NCBI RefSeq assembly: GCF_051521495.1
Contig: NZ_CP150355.1
Coordinates: 8,060,001-8,124,000, forward strand
Direction: 5' to 3'
DNA length: 64,000 bases
From: Sorangium sp051521495
GTDB taxonomy: Bacteria; Myxococcota_A; Polyangia; Polyangiales; Polyangiaceae
The notes under the pieces are model-generated. The model worked only from the letters and a program-made list of their open reading frames with translations. It was not told the DNA's origin and searched no databases. Shown one piece after another: positions 17,687 through 26,204 of the stretch (its first letter is position 1; each line of letters begins with the position of its first letter). The translations under genes were made by a program, and so were the position numbers.

Positions 17687-19111
17687 TCAGTGCCTCTCTG
17701 TCTTGCGGCGCGAAGGTGGACCCTCCGGCCGGGGAATCTCTGCGCCCCCGCTCCTGCTCGGCGGCGCCGGCGGCGCGCCCGCACCCGCCCTGCTCGGCGG
17801 CGCCGGCGGCGCGCCCGCGCCCGCCCTGCTCGGCGGCGCCGGCGGCGCGCCCGCGCCCGCCCTGCTCGGCGGCGCCGGCGGCGCGCCCATGCCCGCCCTG
17901 CTCGGCGGCGCTGGCGGCGCGCCCATGCCCGCCCTGCTCGGCGGCGCTGGCGGCGCGCCCACGCCGGTCCTGCTCGGCGATGCCGGCGGCGCCGCGGCCC
18001 TGCTCGGCGGCGGCGGGGGCACGCTGCTCCCGGCCCTGCTCGGCGGCGGCGGGGGCACGCTGCTCCCGGCCCTGCTGAGAGGGGCGGACGGCGCAGGGGG
18101 CGGCGAGCTGTGGCCGGCGTCGGAGAAGCCTCCGTTCTCCGTCATCGTCGGGGGACCGTCGACGACCGTGGGGTTGTCTTCCAGGAACGCGTCGGGCAGC
18201 TCGGAGGGGTACCTGCTCCGCTGCGAGCGACGCGTGGCGCGCGTGATGTTCGCCGGCTGGATGGCGCGCCAGCTCGACAGCGCCTCCGCCGCGGAGCCGA
18301 AGCGCCGCTCGCGCCGGCGATCGAGCGCCCGCTCGAGGAAGCGCTCGATGCCCACCGGCCATTTCTCGCCCGTCGCCTCGGCGAGCGACGGCGCCGGACG
18401 ATCGAGCTTCATCGCGACGAGCACCGCGGCGTTCGCGCCCTCGAACGGCAGCCGCCCGGACAGGGCCCGGAAGGCCACCGCGCCGACCGCGTAGATGTCG
18501 GCCCGCTCGTCGGCCCGCGCGGCGCCCCGCACCTGCTCCGGCGCCATGTACGCGAACGATCCGAGCGTCGCGTCGAAGGCGGTGAGCGTCGGCTCCTCCT
18601 TCTCGCGCCGCGTGAGCTTCGAGATCCCGAAATCGAGGATCTTCGCGCGCTCGCGCCGCTCCGGCAGGCCGAGGTGCTCCAGGTAGATGTTGCCCGGCTT
18701 CAGATCGCGGTGGATGACGCCCGCGGCGTGCGCCGCCACGAGCCCCTGGAGCACGTCATCGATGATCGGGCCGACCTCGCTGAACGGCAGGTACTGCTCG
18801 CGCTTCAGCCGGTCCGCCAGCGACTCGCCGTCGAGCTGCTCGAACACGAGCAGGTGCTCGCCCTCGTCCGTCTGGCCGACATCGAGCAGCTGGCAGACGT
18901 ACGGGCTCTGGATGGCCGAGGCGATCTTCGCCTCGCGATCGAAGCGCCGCACGAGGTCCGGCTTCATCGCGGCGCGCGCGAGCAGGACCTTGATGGCCAC
19001 CTGCTGATTGTCCGATTGCCGTGTCGCTGCCCAGACTTCGCCCATGCCGCCCCGCCCGAGCAAGCGGGAGACACGGTAGCCAGCAACAACGTCGCCCGGG
19101 TGGATCGCCAC
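17687..19111 (-). CDS. Ser/Thr protein kinase with long Pro/Gly/Ala repeat tail
   Basis: This kinase has about 474 residues: Gly loop LGRGGMGEVW (18-27), Lys in AIKVLL (41), HRDLKPGN (134-141), DFG (160-162), GSFAYMAPEQ, and the rest of a complete catalytic domain to about 290. The tail of about 190 residues has two copies of SSVPPPPPSRAG and then about seven 12-residue units of the GAPPAPPSRAGA type. No transmembrane helix is present. GTG at 19111 is preferred because AGG lies 5 bases upstream; TTG at 19141 would add ten residues. It overlaps or abuts the FHA activator gene downstream, which is the best guess for its output. FHA domains bind phosphothreonine, and DNPTVVDGPPTMTENG before the repeats supplies candidate Thr sites. 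Confidence 0.9.
   Translation of the reverse strand: MAIHPGDVVAGYRVSRLLGRGGMGEVWAATRQSDNQQVAIKVLLARAAMKPDLVRRFDREAKIASAIQSPYVCQLLDVGQTDEGEHLLVFEQLDGESLADRLKREQYLPFSEVGPIIDDVLQGLVAAHAAGVIHRDLKPGNIYLEHLGLPERRERAKILDFGISKLTRREKEEPTLTAFDATLGSFAYMAPEQVRGAARADERADIYAVGAVAFRALSGRLPFEGANAAVLVAMKLDRPAPSLAEATGEKWPVGIERFLERALDRRRERRFGSAAEALSSWRAIQPANITRATRRSQRSRYPSELPDAFLEDNPTVVDGPPTMTENGGFSDAGHSSPPPAPSAPLSRAGSSVPPPPPSRAGSSVPPPPPSRAAAPPASPSRTGVGAPPAPPSRAGMGAPPAPPSRAGMGAPPAPPSRAGAGAPPAPPSRAGAGAPPAPPSRAGAGAPPAPPSRSGGAEIPRPEGPPSRRKTERH
17751..18076. repeat. 36-bp tandem repeats coding the kinase tail
   Basis: About seven 36 bp units encode GAPPAPPSRAG(A/M) from roughly 17751 to 17975. A related pair of 36 bp units at about 18000-18076 encodes SSVPPPPPSRAG. 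All are in frame with the kinase. The strong strand asymmetry also creates a Gly/Ala-rich open frame on the other strand, which I regard as spurious. Confidence 0.85.
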
Positions 19112-19455
19112 GTAACCTGGATCGGGACCGTACCACCGCAACTCCCAAACAGGTGAGAAAAAAGCGAGCCTCTAGGTAAACCCGGTGATTCCCGGAGCGA
19201 GCGGAACCGATCACGGAGCGCGCGGCGCGGGGCGCACGGCGTGACACGGCGCGGGTGCGATCGGAGCGAGCACGAGGCGAGCACGAAACGGATGAGACGC
19301 GAGGCGCCCCACGGTCCGGCGGCGTTCGGAGGACCACGGCGAGCCCGCGCCCTCCGCGGGGTTGCCGCGGCCCGCGCGGCGCGCGGAATCCCGGGAAGAT
19401 TCCGAGGGCCGCCGCACTAGCCCGATGCGACATGATTCTGTAGGCTCGGCGCGCC
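19112..19455. promoter_or_regulatory. Divergent intergenic region, kinase / YbjN-PspA genes
   Basis: About 340 bp separate the divergent kinase and ybjN-like genes and should contain promoters for both the kinase-activator pair and the PspA group. No credible gene or strong hairpin is present. I could not identify a convincing sigma-54 box by eye. Confidence 0.4.
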
Positions 19456-19845
19456 ATGCCGCGCACAGCCGAGGATGTCGAAACCTACCTCCTGCAGCTT
19501 GATCGCCGGTTCGAGAACGACGCCGGCACCTACCTCATCTCCGGGGGCGCGGGCGCGCCGCCGATCGCGATCCGCATCGACCCGCCGATCGTGGCGGTCC
19601 GCGTCTCGATCGGCCCTGTACCCGAGGATGACGCACACCAGACCAAGCTCTTCCGCCGCCTGCTCGAGTACAACGCGACGGACCTGATGCATGCTTCGTA
19701 TGGGCTCGAGGCGGGCACCGTCGTCCTGTCGGCGGCGCTGGAGCTCGAGAACCTCGACATGAACGAGCTCGAGGCGATCCTGAGCGACATCGATCTCGCG
19801 CTCGCCCGCCACGTCCCCGTGCTGCACGATCTGGCGCTCAGCTGA
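19456..19845 (+). CDS. YbjN-like / CesT-fold small protein
   Basis: This 129-residue acidic soluble protein has the alternating strand and helix pattern of YbjN and type III secretion chaperone-like proteins: RTAEDVETYLLQLDRRFE, then YLISGG, IAIRIDPPIVAVRVSIG, a helix LFRRLLEYNATDLMHASYGLE, TVVLSAALELENLDMNELEAILSDIDLALA. No catalytic residues are seen. Such proteins are thought to bind other proteins. It lies 53 bp upstream of the pspA-like gene in the same direction, so they are probably one operon and it may modulate PspA. ATG is clear but its Shine-Dalgarno is weak. Confidence 0.75.
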   Translation: MPRTAEDVETYLLQLDRRFENDAGTYLISGGAGAPPIAIRIDPPIVAVRVSIGPVPEDDAHQTKLFRRLLEYNATDLMHASYGLEAGTVVLSAALELENLDMNELEAILSDIDLALARHVPVLHDLALS

Positions 19846-19898
19846 GCAGACCCGCCGCGCCTTTCGACCCTGCGCACCCCGAGAGTTGGAGCTGATCT

Positions 19899-20735
19899 AT
19901 GGGAATTTTCGCGCGCCTTGCGACCCTCATCAAGTCGAACCTGAACGACCTCATCAGCCGCTCGGAGGACCCCGAGAAGATGCTGAACCAGGTCGTCATC
20001 GACATGGCAAACCAGCTGATCGAGGCGAAGAAGCAGGTCGCCGTCTCGATCGCCGACGAGAAGCGGCTGGCCAAGCAGGCCGAGCAGGAGGCCGCCAACG
20101 CCGCGGAGTGGGAGCGCAGGGCGATGCTCGCGATCAAGGCGGGCGACGACGCGCTGGCCAAGGAGGCGTTGAACCGCAAGAAGGAGCACGACCAGCTCGC
20201 CACCTCCTACAAGGACCAGTGGCAGAAGCAGAAGCAGGCCGTCGACCAGCTGAAGACGGCGCTGCGCCTCCTGAACAACAAGATCGAGGAGGCGAAGCGC
20301 AAGAAGAACGTGCTCATCGCCCGGAAGAAGCGGGCCGAGGCGCAGAAGGCGATCCAGGAGACCATGAGCGGTCTCAACAACGCCTCCGCGTTCGAGACGT
20401 TCGACCGGATGGCGAACAAGATCGACCAGATCGAGGCCGAGGCCGAGGCCGCCGGGGAGATCGCCGAGCAGTACACGGGCGACACGCTGGCGCACCGGTT
20501 CGGGCAGCTCGAGGCGACGGCGGGCGCGGACGACGAGCTGCTCGCGCTCAAGCGGAAGATGGGCGTGCTCCCGCCCGAGCCGCCGCCCGCCGCCGCGCCG
20601 CCGCCGCAGGTGCGCGTGGCCGGCGCGGGCGGCGCGCCGGCGGCCGCGTCCCAGGCCGAGCAGGACGAGCTCGCGGCGGCGCTCGCGGAGCTCGAGGCCG
20701 AAGAACAACGTGAACAAGCCAGGATGAAGCGCTAG
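19899..20735 (+). CDS. pspA: PspA/IM30 family membrane-stress protein
   Basis: This 278-residue protein begins MGIFARLATLIKSNLNDLISRSEDPEKMLNQ, the amphipathic N-terminal helix and first coiled-coil turn typical of PspA/Vipp1. A long helical hairpin follows (to about residue 215: KKQVAVSIADEKRLAKQAEQE, KLKTAL-like heptads). The last 60 residues are Pro/Ala-rich and end in a helix. PspA proteins assemble into ESCRT-III-like polymers on the inner membrane face and limit proton leakage. It sits between a YbjN-like protein and a cation-pumping ATPase, all on one strand with short gaps, suggesting an envelope and ion homeostasis operon. It is longer than E. coli PspA (222). Confidence 0.88.
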   Translation: MGIFARLATLIKSNLNDLISRSEDPEKMLNQVVIDMANQLIEAKKQVAVSIADEKRLAKQAEQEAANAAEWERRAMLAIKAGDDALAKEALNRKKEHDQLATSYKDQWQKQKQAVDQLKTALRLLNNKIEEAKRKKNVLIARKKRAEAQKAIQETMSGLNNASAFETFDRMANKIDQIEAEAEAAGEIAEQYTGDTLAHRFGQLEATAGADDELLALKRKMGVLPPEPPPAAAPPPQVRVAGAGGAPAAASQAEQDELAAALAELEAEEQREQARMKR

Positions 20736-20748
20736 AGCACGCCTGCCC

Positions 20749-23568
20749 ATGAGCCAAGCCGCCACGGCGCTCCGCCCGGACGGACCGAACGCCGCTCCCG
20801 CCGCTTCCATCCCTGTCCACGCCGAAGAGGTCGGCGCCTTCCTCGAGCGCGTCGGGGTGAGCTCGTCCGGCGGGCTCTCCGAGGCCGAGGCGCAGAAGCG
20901 CCTCGCGGAGCACGGCAAGAACCGCCTGCCCGAGACCGAGAAGAAGAGCGCGCTCGTCCGCATCCTCGAGCAGTTCGCGAACCCGCTCGTGCTCACGCTG
21001 CTCGCCGCGGCGGCGATCGCGATCGTCGTCGGCTTCACGGCCGACAAGGACCAGAGCTTCCTGCACCGGTTCGGCGACGCGATCGCGATCCTGCTCATCG
21101 TGATCCTGAACGCCTTCCTCGGGTACTACCAGGAGCGGCGCGCGGAGGCGGCCCTGGAGGCCCTCCAGAAGCTCAGCGCGCCGAACGCGCGCGTGCGCCG
21201 CGGCGGCAAGACCGTGATCATCGCGGCCGAGGACGTCGCGCCCGGCGACATCCTCGAGCTCGAGGCGGGCGACTCCGTCCCGGCCGACGCGCGGCTCGTG
21301 CAGACGATCAGCTTCGCGACCGAGGAGGCGGCGCTGACGGGCGAGAGCGCGGCCGCGGTCAAGGACGCCCTCGCCCCGGTCGCGCGCGACGCGCCGCTCG
21401 GGGACCGGGTCACGATGATCTTCACCGGCACGAGCGTCGTGCGCGGCAAGGGGCGCGCGGTGGTGACCGCGACCGGCGTGGGCACCGAGCTCGGCCGCAT
21501 CGGCGAGATGATCCGCTCGGTCGGCGAGCAGAAGACGCCCCTCGAAGAGCGCCTCGATCGCTTCGGCTCGGTGATCTTACGGGTGTGCCTGGCGCTCTCC
21601 GCGGTGCTGCTCGGCTGGGGCTTCATCCGGGGCGGCCGGCCGTGGCACGAGCTCCTGCTCGAGGGCGTGAGCCTCGCCGTGGCCGCCATCCCGGAGGGGC
21701 TGCCCGCGATCACGACGATCACGCTCGCGCTGGGGATGCAGCGCATGGCGCGGCGCGGGGCGATCGTGCGCAAGCTGCCCGCGGTCGAGACGCTCGGCGC
21801 CGCGACGATCATCGCGTCGGACAAGACGGGCACGCTCACCCAGAACGAGATGACCGTGCGCGACGTGTACGCGGGCGGCCGCCGCTACACGGTGACCGGC
21901 GAGGGGTACAACCCGACGGGCGCGCTGCGGGACGAGCGCGGCGTGGAGGTCGTCGAGCACTCGGTGCCCCTCACGTACCTGTTCGCGACGGTCGCGCTCT
22001 GCAACAACGCGTCGCTCGAGGAGGACCGGGCGACGGGCCGCTGGAACATCGTCGGCGATCCGACCGAGGGGGCGCTGCTGACCCTGGCCGCGAAGGGGAA
22101 CTACCCGCGCGAGTCGGTGGCGCCGTCGCACGCGTTCGTGCACGAGCTGCCGTTCGACAGCGATCGCAAGCGGATGACGGTGATCACGCGGGACGAGCGC
22201 GGCCGCGAGATCGCGCACGTGAAGGGGAGCGTCGACGTGCTCCTGCCGCTCTGCGTGAAGTTCGCCGACGAGAAGGCGGTGCGGGCGCTGACCGAGGACG
22301 ACCGGGCGGCGATCGTCGCCGAGGCCGATCGCATGAGCGCGTCCGCGCTGCGCGTGCTCGCGATCTGCCGCCGGGTGCGCGTCAGCCGCGACGAGGACGA
22401 CATCGAGCGCGAGCTCACGTTCCTCGGCCTGGTCGGCATGATGGACCCGCCGCGGCAGGGGGTGAAGGAGGCGGTGGCCGAGTGCCGCCGCGCCGGCATC
22501 CGCGCCGTCATGATCACCGGCGACCACCGGCTCACCGCGACGGCGATCGCCAAGGAGATCGGGCTCTGGGACGAGGGCGACGAGGCGCTCAGCGGCGCGG
22601 AGCTCGCGGCGATGAGCGACGAGGAGCTCGCGCGGCGGATCATGCACCTGCGCGTCTTCGCCCGGACGACCGCGGAGCAGAAGCTCCGGCTCGTGCGGGC
22701 GTTCAAGGCGCACGGCCACATCGTGGCGATGACGGGCGACGGCGTGAACGACGCGCCCGCGCTCCGGGAGGCGCACATCGGCGTGGCGATGGGGCGCGGG
22801 GGCACCGACGTGGCGCGGCAGGCGGCGGACCTCGTGCTGGCGGACGACAACTTCGCGACCATCGTCGAGGCGGTGCGCGAGGGGCGCGCCATCTACCGCA
22901 ACATCCAGAAGTTCATCTTCTTCCTCCTCTCGTCGAACATGGGCCTGCTCGTGGCCGTGTTCGTCGTCTCGTTCTTCGGCAAGTGGCCGCCGCTGACGCC
23001 GCTCATGATCCTCTGGATCAACCTCGTGACGAACGGCCTGCCGGCGCTCGCGCTCGGCATCGATCCGCCGGATCCGCAGCTCATGGCGGAGGCGCCGCGG
23101 CCGCGCGACGAGGGCCTGCTCGTCCGGCGCGACTACCTCGGGATCCTGTACGTCGGCGCGATCATGGGGCTCGCGGCCGTCGCGCTCTACGCGACGTCGG
23201 CGCAGACCGAGGAGGCGCTGCTCCGCACGCGCGCCGTCGCCTTCTCGCTGCTGGCGCTGTCGCCGCTCTTCCACGCCTTCAGCTGCCGGAGCCCGGTGAC
23301 CTCGATCCTCGCGTCGAAGCCGCTCATCAGCGTCCCGCTCCTCGTGGCGGTCGCGGCGAGCGCGGCGATCCACCTGATCGCGCTGCTCGTACCCGCGCTG
23401 CGCCCGGTCTTCCGCACGTACGCGATGTCACCGAACGAGTGGATGCTCCTGCTCGTCCTCTCGGCGCTCATCGTGCCGGCCGTCGAGATCGCAAAGCTCG
23501 TGTACCGGCAGATCCGCCCCGAAGGCGCCGTCCCCGCGCGCCTCTCCCCCTCCGCCAGGCCCCGCTGA
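20749..23568 (+). CDS. Cation-translocating P-type ATPase, Ca2+ (P2A) type
   Basis: This 939-residue protein has the full P-type order: cation ATPase N-terminal domain, two TM helices (VLTLLAAAAIAIVVGF, AIAILLIVILNAFLGY), actuator motif LTGES (about 198), TM4 PEGLPA, phosphorylation site DKTGTLT with Asp358, nucleotide domain, hinge MTGDGVNDAP (661-670) and six C-terminal helices. TM6 reads LMILWINLVTNGLPALALGIDPPD, matching the N...D pattern of calcium-site residues in SERCA/PMR1 pumps. It is therefore likely to export Ca2+ (or Mn2+). ATG 20749 is 13 bp after the pspA stop, so cotranscription is likely. A perfect GCTGATCAGC palindrome crosses the stop at 23564-23573. Confidence 0.93.
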   Translation: MSQAATALRPDGPNAAPAASIPVHAEEVGAFLERVGVSSSGGLSEAEAQKRLAEHGKNRLPETEKKSALVRILEQFANPLVLTLLAAAAIAIVVGFTADKDQSFLHRFGDAIAILLIVILNAFLGYYQERRAEAALEALQKLSAPNARVRRGGKTVIIAAEDVAPGDILELEAGDSVPADARLVQTISFATEEAALTGESAAAVKDALAPVARDAPLGDRVTMIFTGTSVVRGKGRAVVTATGVGTELGRIGEMIRSVGEQKTPLEERLDRFGSVILRVCLALSAVLLGWGFIRGGRPWHELLLEGVSLAVAAIPEGLPAITTITLALGMQRMARRGAIVRKLPAVETLGAATIIASDKTGTLTQNEMTVRDVYAGGRRYTVTGEGYNPTGALRDERGVEVVEHSVPLTYLFATVALCNNASLEEDRATGRWNIVGDPTEGALLTLAAKGNYPRESVAPSHAFVHELPFDSDRKRMTVITRDERGREIAHVKGSVDVLLPLCVKFADEKAVRALTEDDRAAIVAEADRMSASALRVLAICRRVRVSRDEDDIERELTFLGLVGMMDPPRQGVKEAVAECRRAGIRAVMITGDHRLTATAIAKEIGLWDEGDEALSGAELAAMSDEELARRIMHLRVFARTTAEQKLRLVRAFKAHGHIVAMTGDGVNDAPALREAHIGVAMGRGGTDVARQAADLVLADDNFATIVEAVREGRAIYRNIQKFIFFLLSSNMGLLVAVFVVSFFGKWPPLTPLMILWINLVTNGLPALALGIDPPDPQLMAEAPRPRDEGLLVRRDYLGILYVGAIMGLAAVALYATSAQTEEALLRTRAVAFSLLALSPLFHAFSCRSPVTSILASKPLISVPLLVAVAASAAIHLIALLVPALRPVFRTYAMSPNEWMLLLVLSALIVPAVEIAKLVYRQIRPEGAVPARLSPSARPR

Positions 23569-23734
23569 TCAGCAGGGCCCCGGCGCCGCCGGGCCCGTTC
23601 GTCCGCCTCGTCGAGGTCGCCCCTTCGCGGCGCTGGGGGGACCGCCTCGGGTGGCCGGCGACGCGGGGCGATCCGGAAAGAAAGTGCTCGTGGTAAGAAC
23701 AAGCGGGCGCGGAGAGGCGTCCAAACCCGAGCTT

Positions 23735-25693
23735 ATGAGACGTCAATCACCCTACTTCCGTGCGCCGGGGGCTCGTGCCTTCGGCTCCCGCCTCGCCGCG
23801 CTCGCGCCGGTCGCGCTGGCGGCGCTGGCTGCCGCCGCGCCCTCCCCTGCCCTCGCCGGCGAGCCGATCGCGGCGCCGCTCGTCGAGTCGAAATGGCTCA
23901 AGCTCGACGGGATCCCGAAGGAGTGGCCGGTAGCGTTCACCTCCCTCGGCCTCAAGCTCAAGGGCAAGCCCAGCAAGGCCGATCTCTCCGCGCAGGTGGC
24001 CATCGCGTACGACGACGCGCGGATCTACGTGGCGGCCGACGTGACCGACGACACGCTGCGCGGCGGCGCCGATCACGTGAAGGTCGTGCTCGGCTTCCCG
24101 GGCGGAAAAGTCCAGGAGATCGCGCTCTACCCGGGGCAGCCGGGCAAGACCGCGGGGAGCGTCAAGGTCCCGGGCGGCAAGGCGGTGGCCGGCGCGAAGA
24201 TCATCGAGGCCCCGCGGAGCGGCGGGTACACCCTGGAGGCGAGCGTCCCCTGGACGGCGTTCCCGGAGGCGGTGACGACCCGGGTCGGGCTGCGGGTAGG
24301 GCTCTTCGTCCACGACGACGACGGCGGCGGGGTCGACGCGGTCGTCGGCAGCGCCGCCTCGGAGGCGTACGCGTCGCTGTCGCCGCTCGCGACCGAGCCG
24401 GAGCTCGCGCTCACCGACGGCCTCCTCCGGAGCAAGGGCATCCAGGGCCGCGCGAGCTACGACCTCGTCGCCGACGTGGCCGGCGACGCGATGCGGGAGC
24501 GGGTGCTCGTCTACGAGCGGTTCCTGATCGTCCTCGGCCCCGGGTTCCGGAAGGGCGCGCAGTACTACTTCGAGGACCTCGGGGTCGACGCCAAGAACGG
24601 GATGCTGCCGTCGCTCACGGCGCGCGACGTGACGGGCGACGGCCAGGCCGAGCTCATCCTGCGCAAGCGCTCCGGCAGCAGCACGAAGTACCGCGAGGTG
24701 ATGCACGTGCTGCAGTTCGGCGCCGGCGACACGCCGAAGCCGATCTTCCAGCACGAGATCGCGATCGCGACGGACAAGGGATCGGTCGTCAACGAGGTCG
24801 GCTTCGTCCCCGACGGCGACAAGACGGCGATCCGCGTCGAGCCGGGCAAGGCGACCCGGTACGACGCGAGCAACTACGCGGAGGGGGTCGAGACGACGTA
24901 CGACCCGCTGCTCTTGCCGTGGGGATCGATCAAGTCGCAGCTCTACAAGCTGACCGGGGGGGTGTTCACCAAGGCGAGCGAGCAGGCGCAGGCGGGCGCC
25001 GCGGCGCCGCGCCCGGCGCCGGCGAGGGCCGAGGAGGCGCGGGCCGCGCCGAAGCCGGCCGGCCTCTCGCCGGCCGAGATGCTCGACAAGGTGTACGCCC
25101 TCTACCGGCGCGACCGGAACGCCTCGACGAGCAAGCCGCGGTTCGACGTCGGCGCCGACGTGGCCGGCGGCAAGGAGCCCGAGCGGGTGCTCCTGCACGA
25201 CCGCGACATCGTGGTGTTCGGCAAGGGGTTCCGGGGCGGCGCGGGGTACGCCTTCATGACGCTCGCGCAGTTCGCCTCTCCCGCCGACATCCGCTCGATG
25301 AGCGCGCGGGATCTCACCGGCGACGGCAAGGCCGAGATCATCGTCCACGGCACCGTCCGCGCGGCGGCGCCCAAGGAGGCGGGCGGCGGGACCGTGGACC
25401 GCGACGTCGTGATGATCTTCCGGGTCGACGGCGAGAGCATCCAGCGGATCTTCGCGGCCGAGGTCGCGCGGAGCGTCGGCGACAAGAAGATCGCCGGCGA
25501 GCTCAAGTTCGTGCGCGTGGGCGACAAGGTGGGGATCGAGCTCGCCCCGGGGAAGGCCGTCGAGTGGACGGAGCAGACGTACCCCTTCAACCAGGACAAG
25601 GCGCCCGTCGGCGGCTTCGAGCCGCTGCTGCTGCCGTGGGGCGGAGCGCAGCCGGCGCGGTACGTCTGGAACGGGTCGATCTTCGCCAAGTAG
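23735..25693 (+). CDS. Secreted protein with CBM9-like domain and two VCBS-like repeats
   Basis: This 652-residue protein has an N-terminal signal peptide ending at PALAG (about residue 42). The first domain (about 45-220) contains IAYDDARIYVAADVTDDTL and a VPWTAFPE segment, like the CBM9/DOMON-type beta-sandwich domains. Two homologous repeats of about 190 residues follow, separated by an Ala/Pro linker. They share DVAGD or DVAGG, ERVLVYER or ERVLLHDR, an F..LGPGFRKG or F..KGFRGG segment, a DVTGDGQAEL or DLTGDGKAEI FG-GAP-like calcium loop, and a closing LLPWG. ATG at 23735 starts exactly at a signal peptide, although the ribosome site is weak. It is probably periplasmic or surface-exposed; the function is unknown. 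Confidence 0.75.
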   Translation: MRRQSPYFRAPGARAFGSRLAALAPVALAALAAAAPSPALAGEPIAAPLVESKWLKLDGIPKEWPVAFTSLGLKLKGKPSKADLSAQVAIAYDDARIYVAADVTDDTLRGGADHVKVVLGFPGGKVQEIALYPGQPGKTAGSVKVPGGKAVAGAKIIEAPRSGGYTLEASVPWTAFPEAVTTRVGLRVGLFVHDDDGGGVDAVVGSAASEAYASLSPLATEPELALTDGLLRSKGIQGRASYDLVADVAGDAMRERVLVYERFLIVLGPGFRKGAQYYFEDLGVDAKNGMLPSLTARDVTGDGQAELILRKRSGSSTKYREVMHVLQFGAGDTPKPIFQHEIAIATDKGSVVNEVGFVPDGDKTAIRVEPGKATRYDASNYAEGVETTYDPLLLPWGSIKSQLYKLTGGVFTKASEQAQAGAAAPRPAPARAEEARAAPKPAGLSPAEMLDKVYALYRRDRNASTSKPRFDVGADVAGGKEPERVLLHDRDIVVFGKGFRGGAGYAFMTLAQFASPADIRSMSARDLTGDGKAEIIVHGTVRAAAPKEAGGGTVDRDVVMIFRVDGESIQRIFAAEVARSVGDKKIAGELKFVRVGDKVGIELAPGKAVEWTEQTYPFNQDKAPVGGFEPLLLPWGGAQPARYVWNGSIFAK

Positions 25694-25710
25694 ACGGGGA
25701 GAGGGCGTCG

Positions 25711-25780
25711 CGACGTGCGACGTGCGACGTGCGACGCGCGACGTGCGACGTGCGACGCGCGACGTGCGACGTGCGACGTC
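25711..25780. repeat. 7-bp tandem repeat CGACGTG, ten copies
   Basis: There are ten consecutive heptamers of CGACGTG; the fourth and seventh are CGACGCG and the last is CGACGTC. The array starts 17 bp after a stop codon and runs directly into a broken dehydrogenase fragment. It has no spacers of CRISPR size. Confidence 0.95.
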
Positions 25781-25783
25781 AGA

Positions 25784-25981
25784 GAACGCTGGGTCTCACC
25801 GCGAGCCGACGCCGTCGCGGCGCTCGTCGAGGCCCCGGCCGGCAAGCGACCGCTGCGCACGATCGTGGGCGGCTCCGGGCAGGCGCTCGCCGAGCTCAAC
25901 GCGGTCGCGGAGCGGCTCCAGGCCGAGGCGCTCCGCGCGCAGGGGCTGGGACACTTGCTGGAGGTGGTCACCCCGGGATGA
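25784..25981 (+). pseudogene. 3' fragment of a short-chain dehydrogenase/reductase (SDR) gene
   Basis: About 65 codons ending in TGA read SPRADAVAALVEAP, KRPLRTIVGG, LAELNAVAERLQAEALRA and LLEV. This is the pattern of the last helix-strand-helix of classical SDRs (AEAIVALVExPxGxRPLRTVVG ... LN). The Rossmann fold, the catalytic Ser-Tyr-Lys residues and any start codon are missing. The reading frame is joined directly to the heptamer array. It cannot make an active enzyme. Confidence 0.7.
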
Positions 25982-26204
25982 CGTTCCCTCGTAGCTCGTA
26001 GCGAGGCGGGCTCACCCGCCAAGCCCGCTGCCACGCGGGGCCGCGCGGTGCCCGGGGGTCGCCACGATTCGCCTGCTCCTGAAGAAAGCATGATGAAAGG
26101 TGACCTATGCTCGTAAAGCGATAAGCCTAGGAGACAATGGCCTTGAGACGCCTCTCGTGCTCATGTTTTCTTGTCCTGCACCGGAGTTGCCAGTACAGGG
26201 CGCC

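Larger units (their letters stand above)
25694..26204. other. Intergenic debris region
   Basis: This stretch holds a heptamer tandem array (25711-25780), the 3' end of a short-chain dehydrogenase gene (25784-25981), both annotated separately, and about 220 bp with no recognised content before the next gene. Confidence 0.6.

Noticed and set aside
17703..18494. Gly/Ala-rich plus-strand frame with regular repeats
   Set aside because: It is the complement of the kinase repeat tail; the periodicity comes from the 36 bp coding repeats of the real gene.
20548..21098. Minus-strand frames across the PspA/ATPase junction
   Set aside because: They overlap two well supported genes antisense and show no protein family.
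25711..25780. CRISPR-like array
   Set aside because: Units of 7 bp without spacers; this is a simple tandem repeat. The same reasoning applies to 35827-35925 and 56104-56187.
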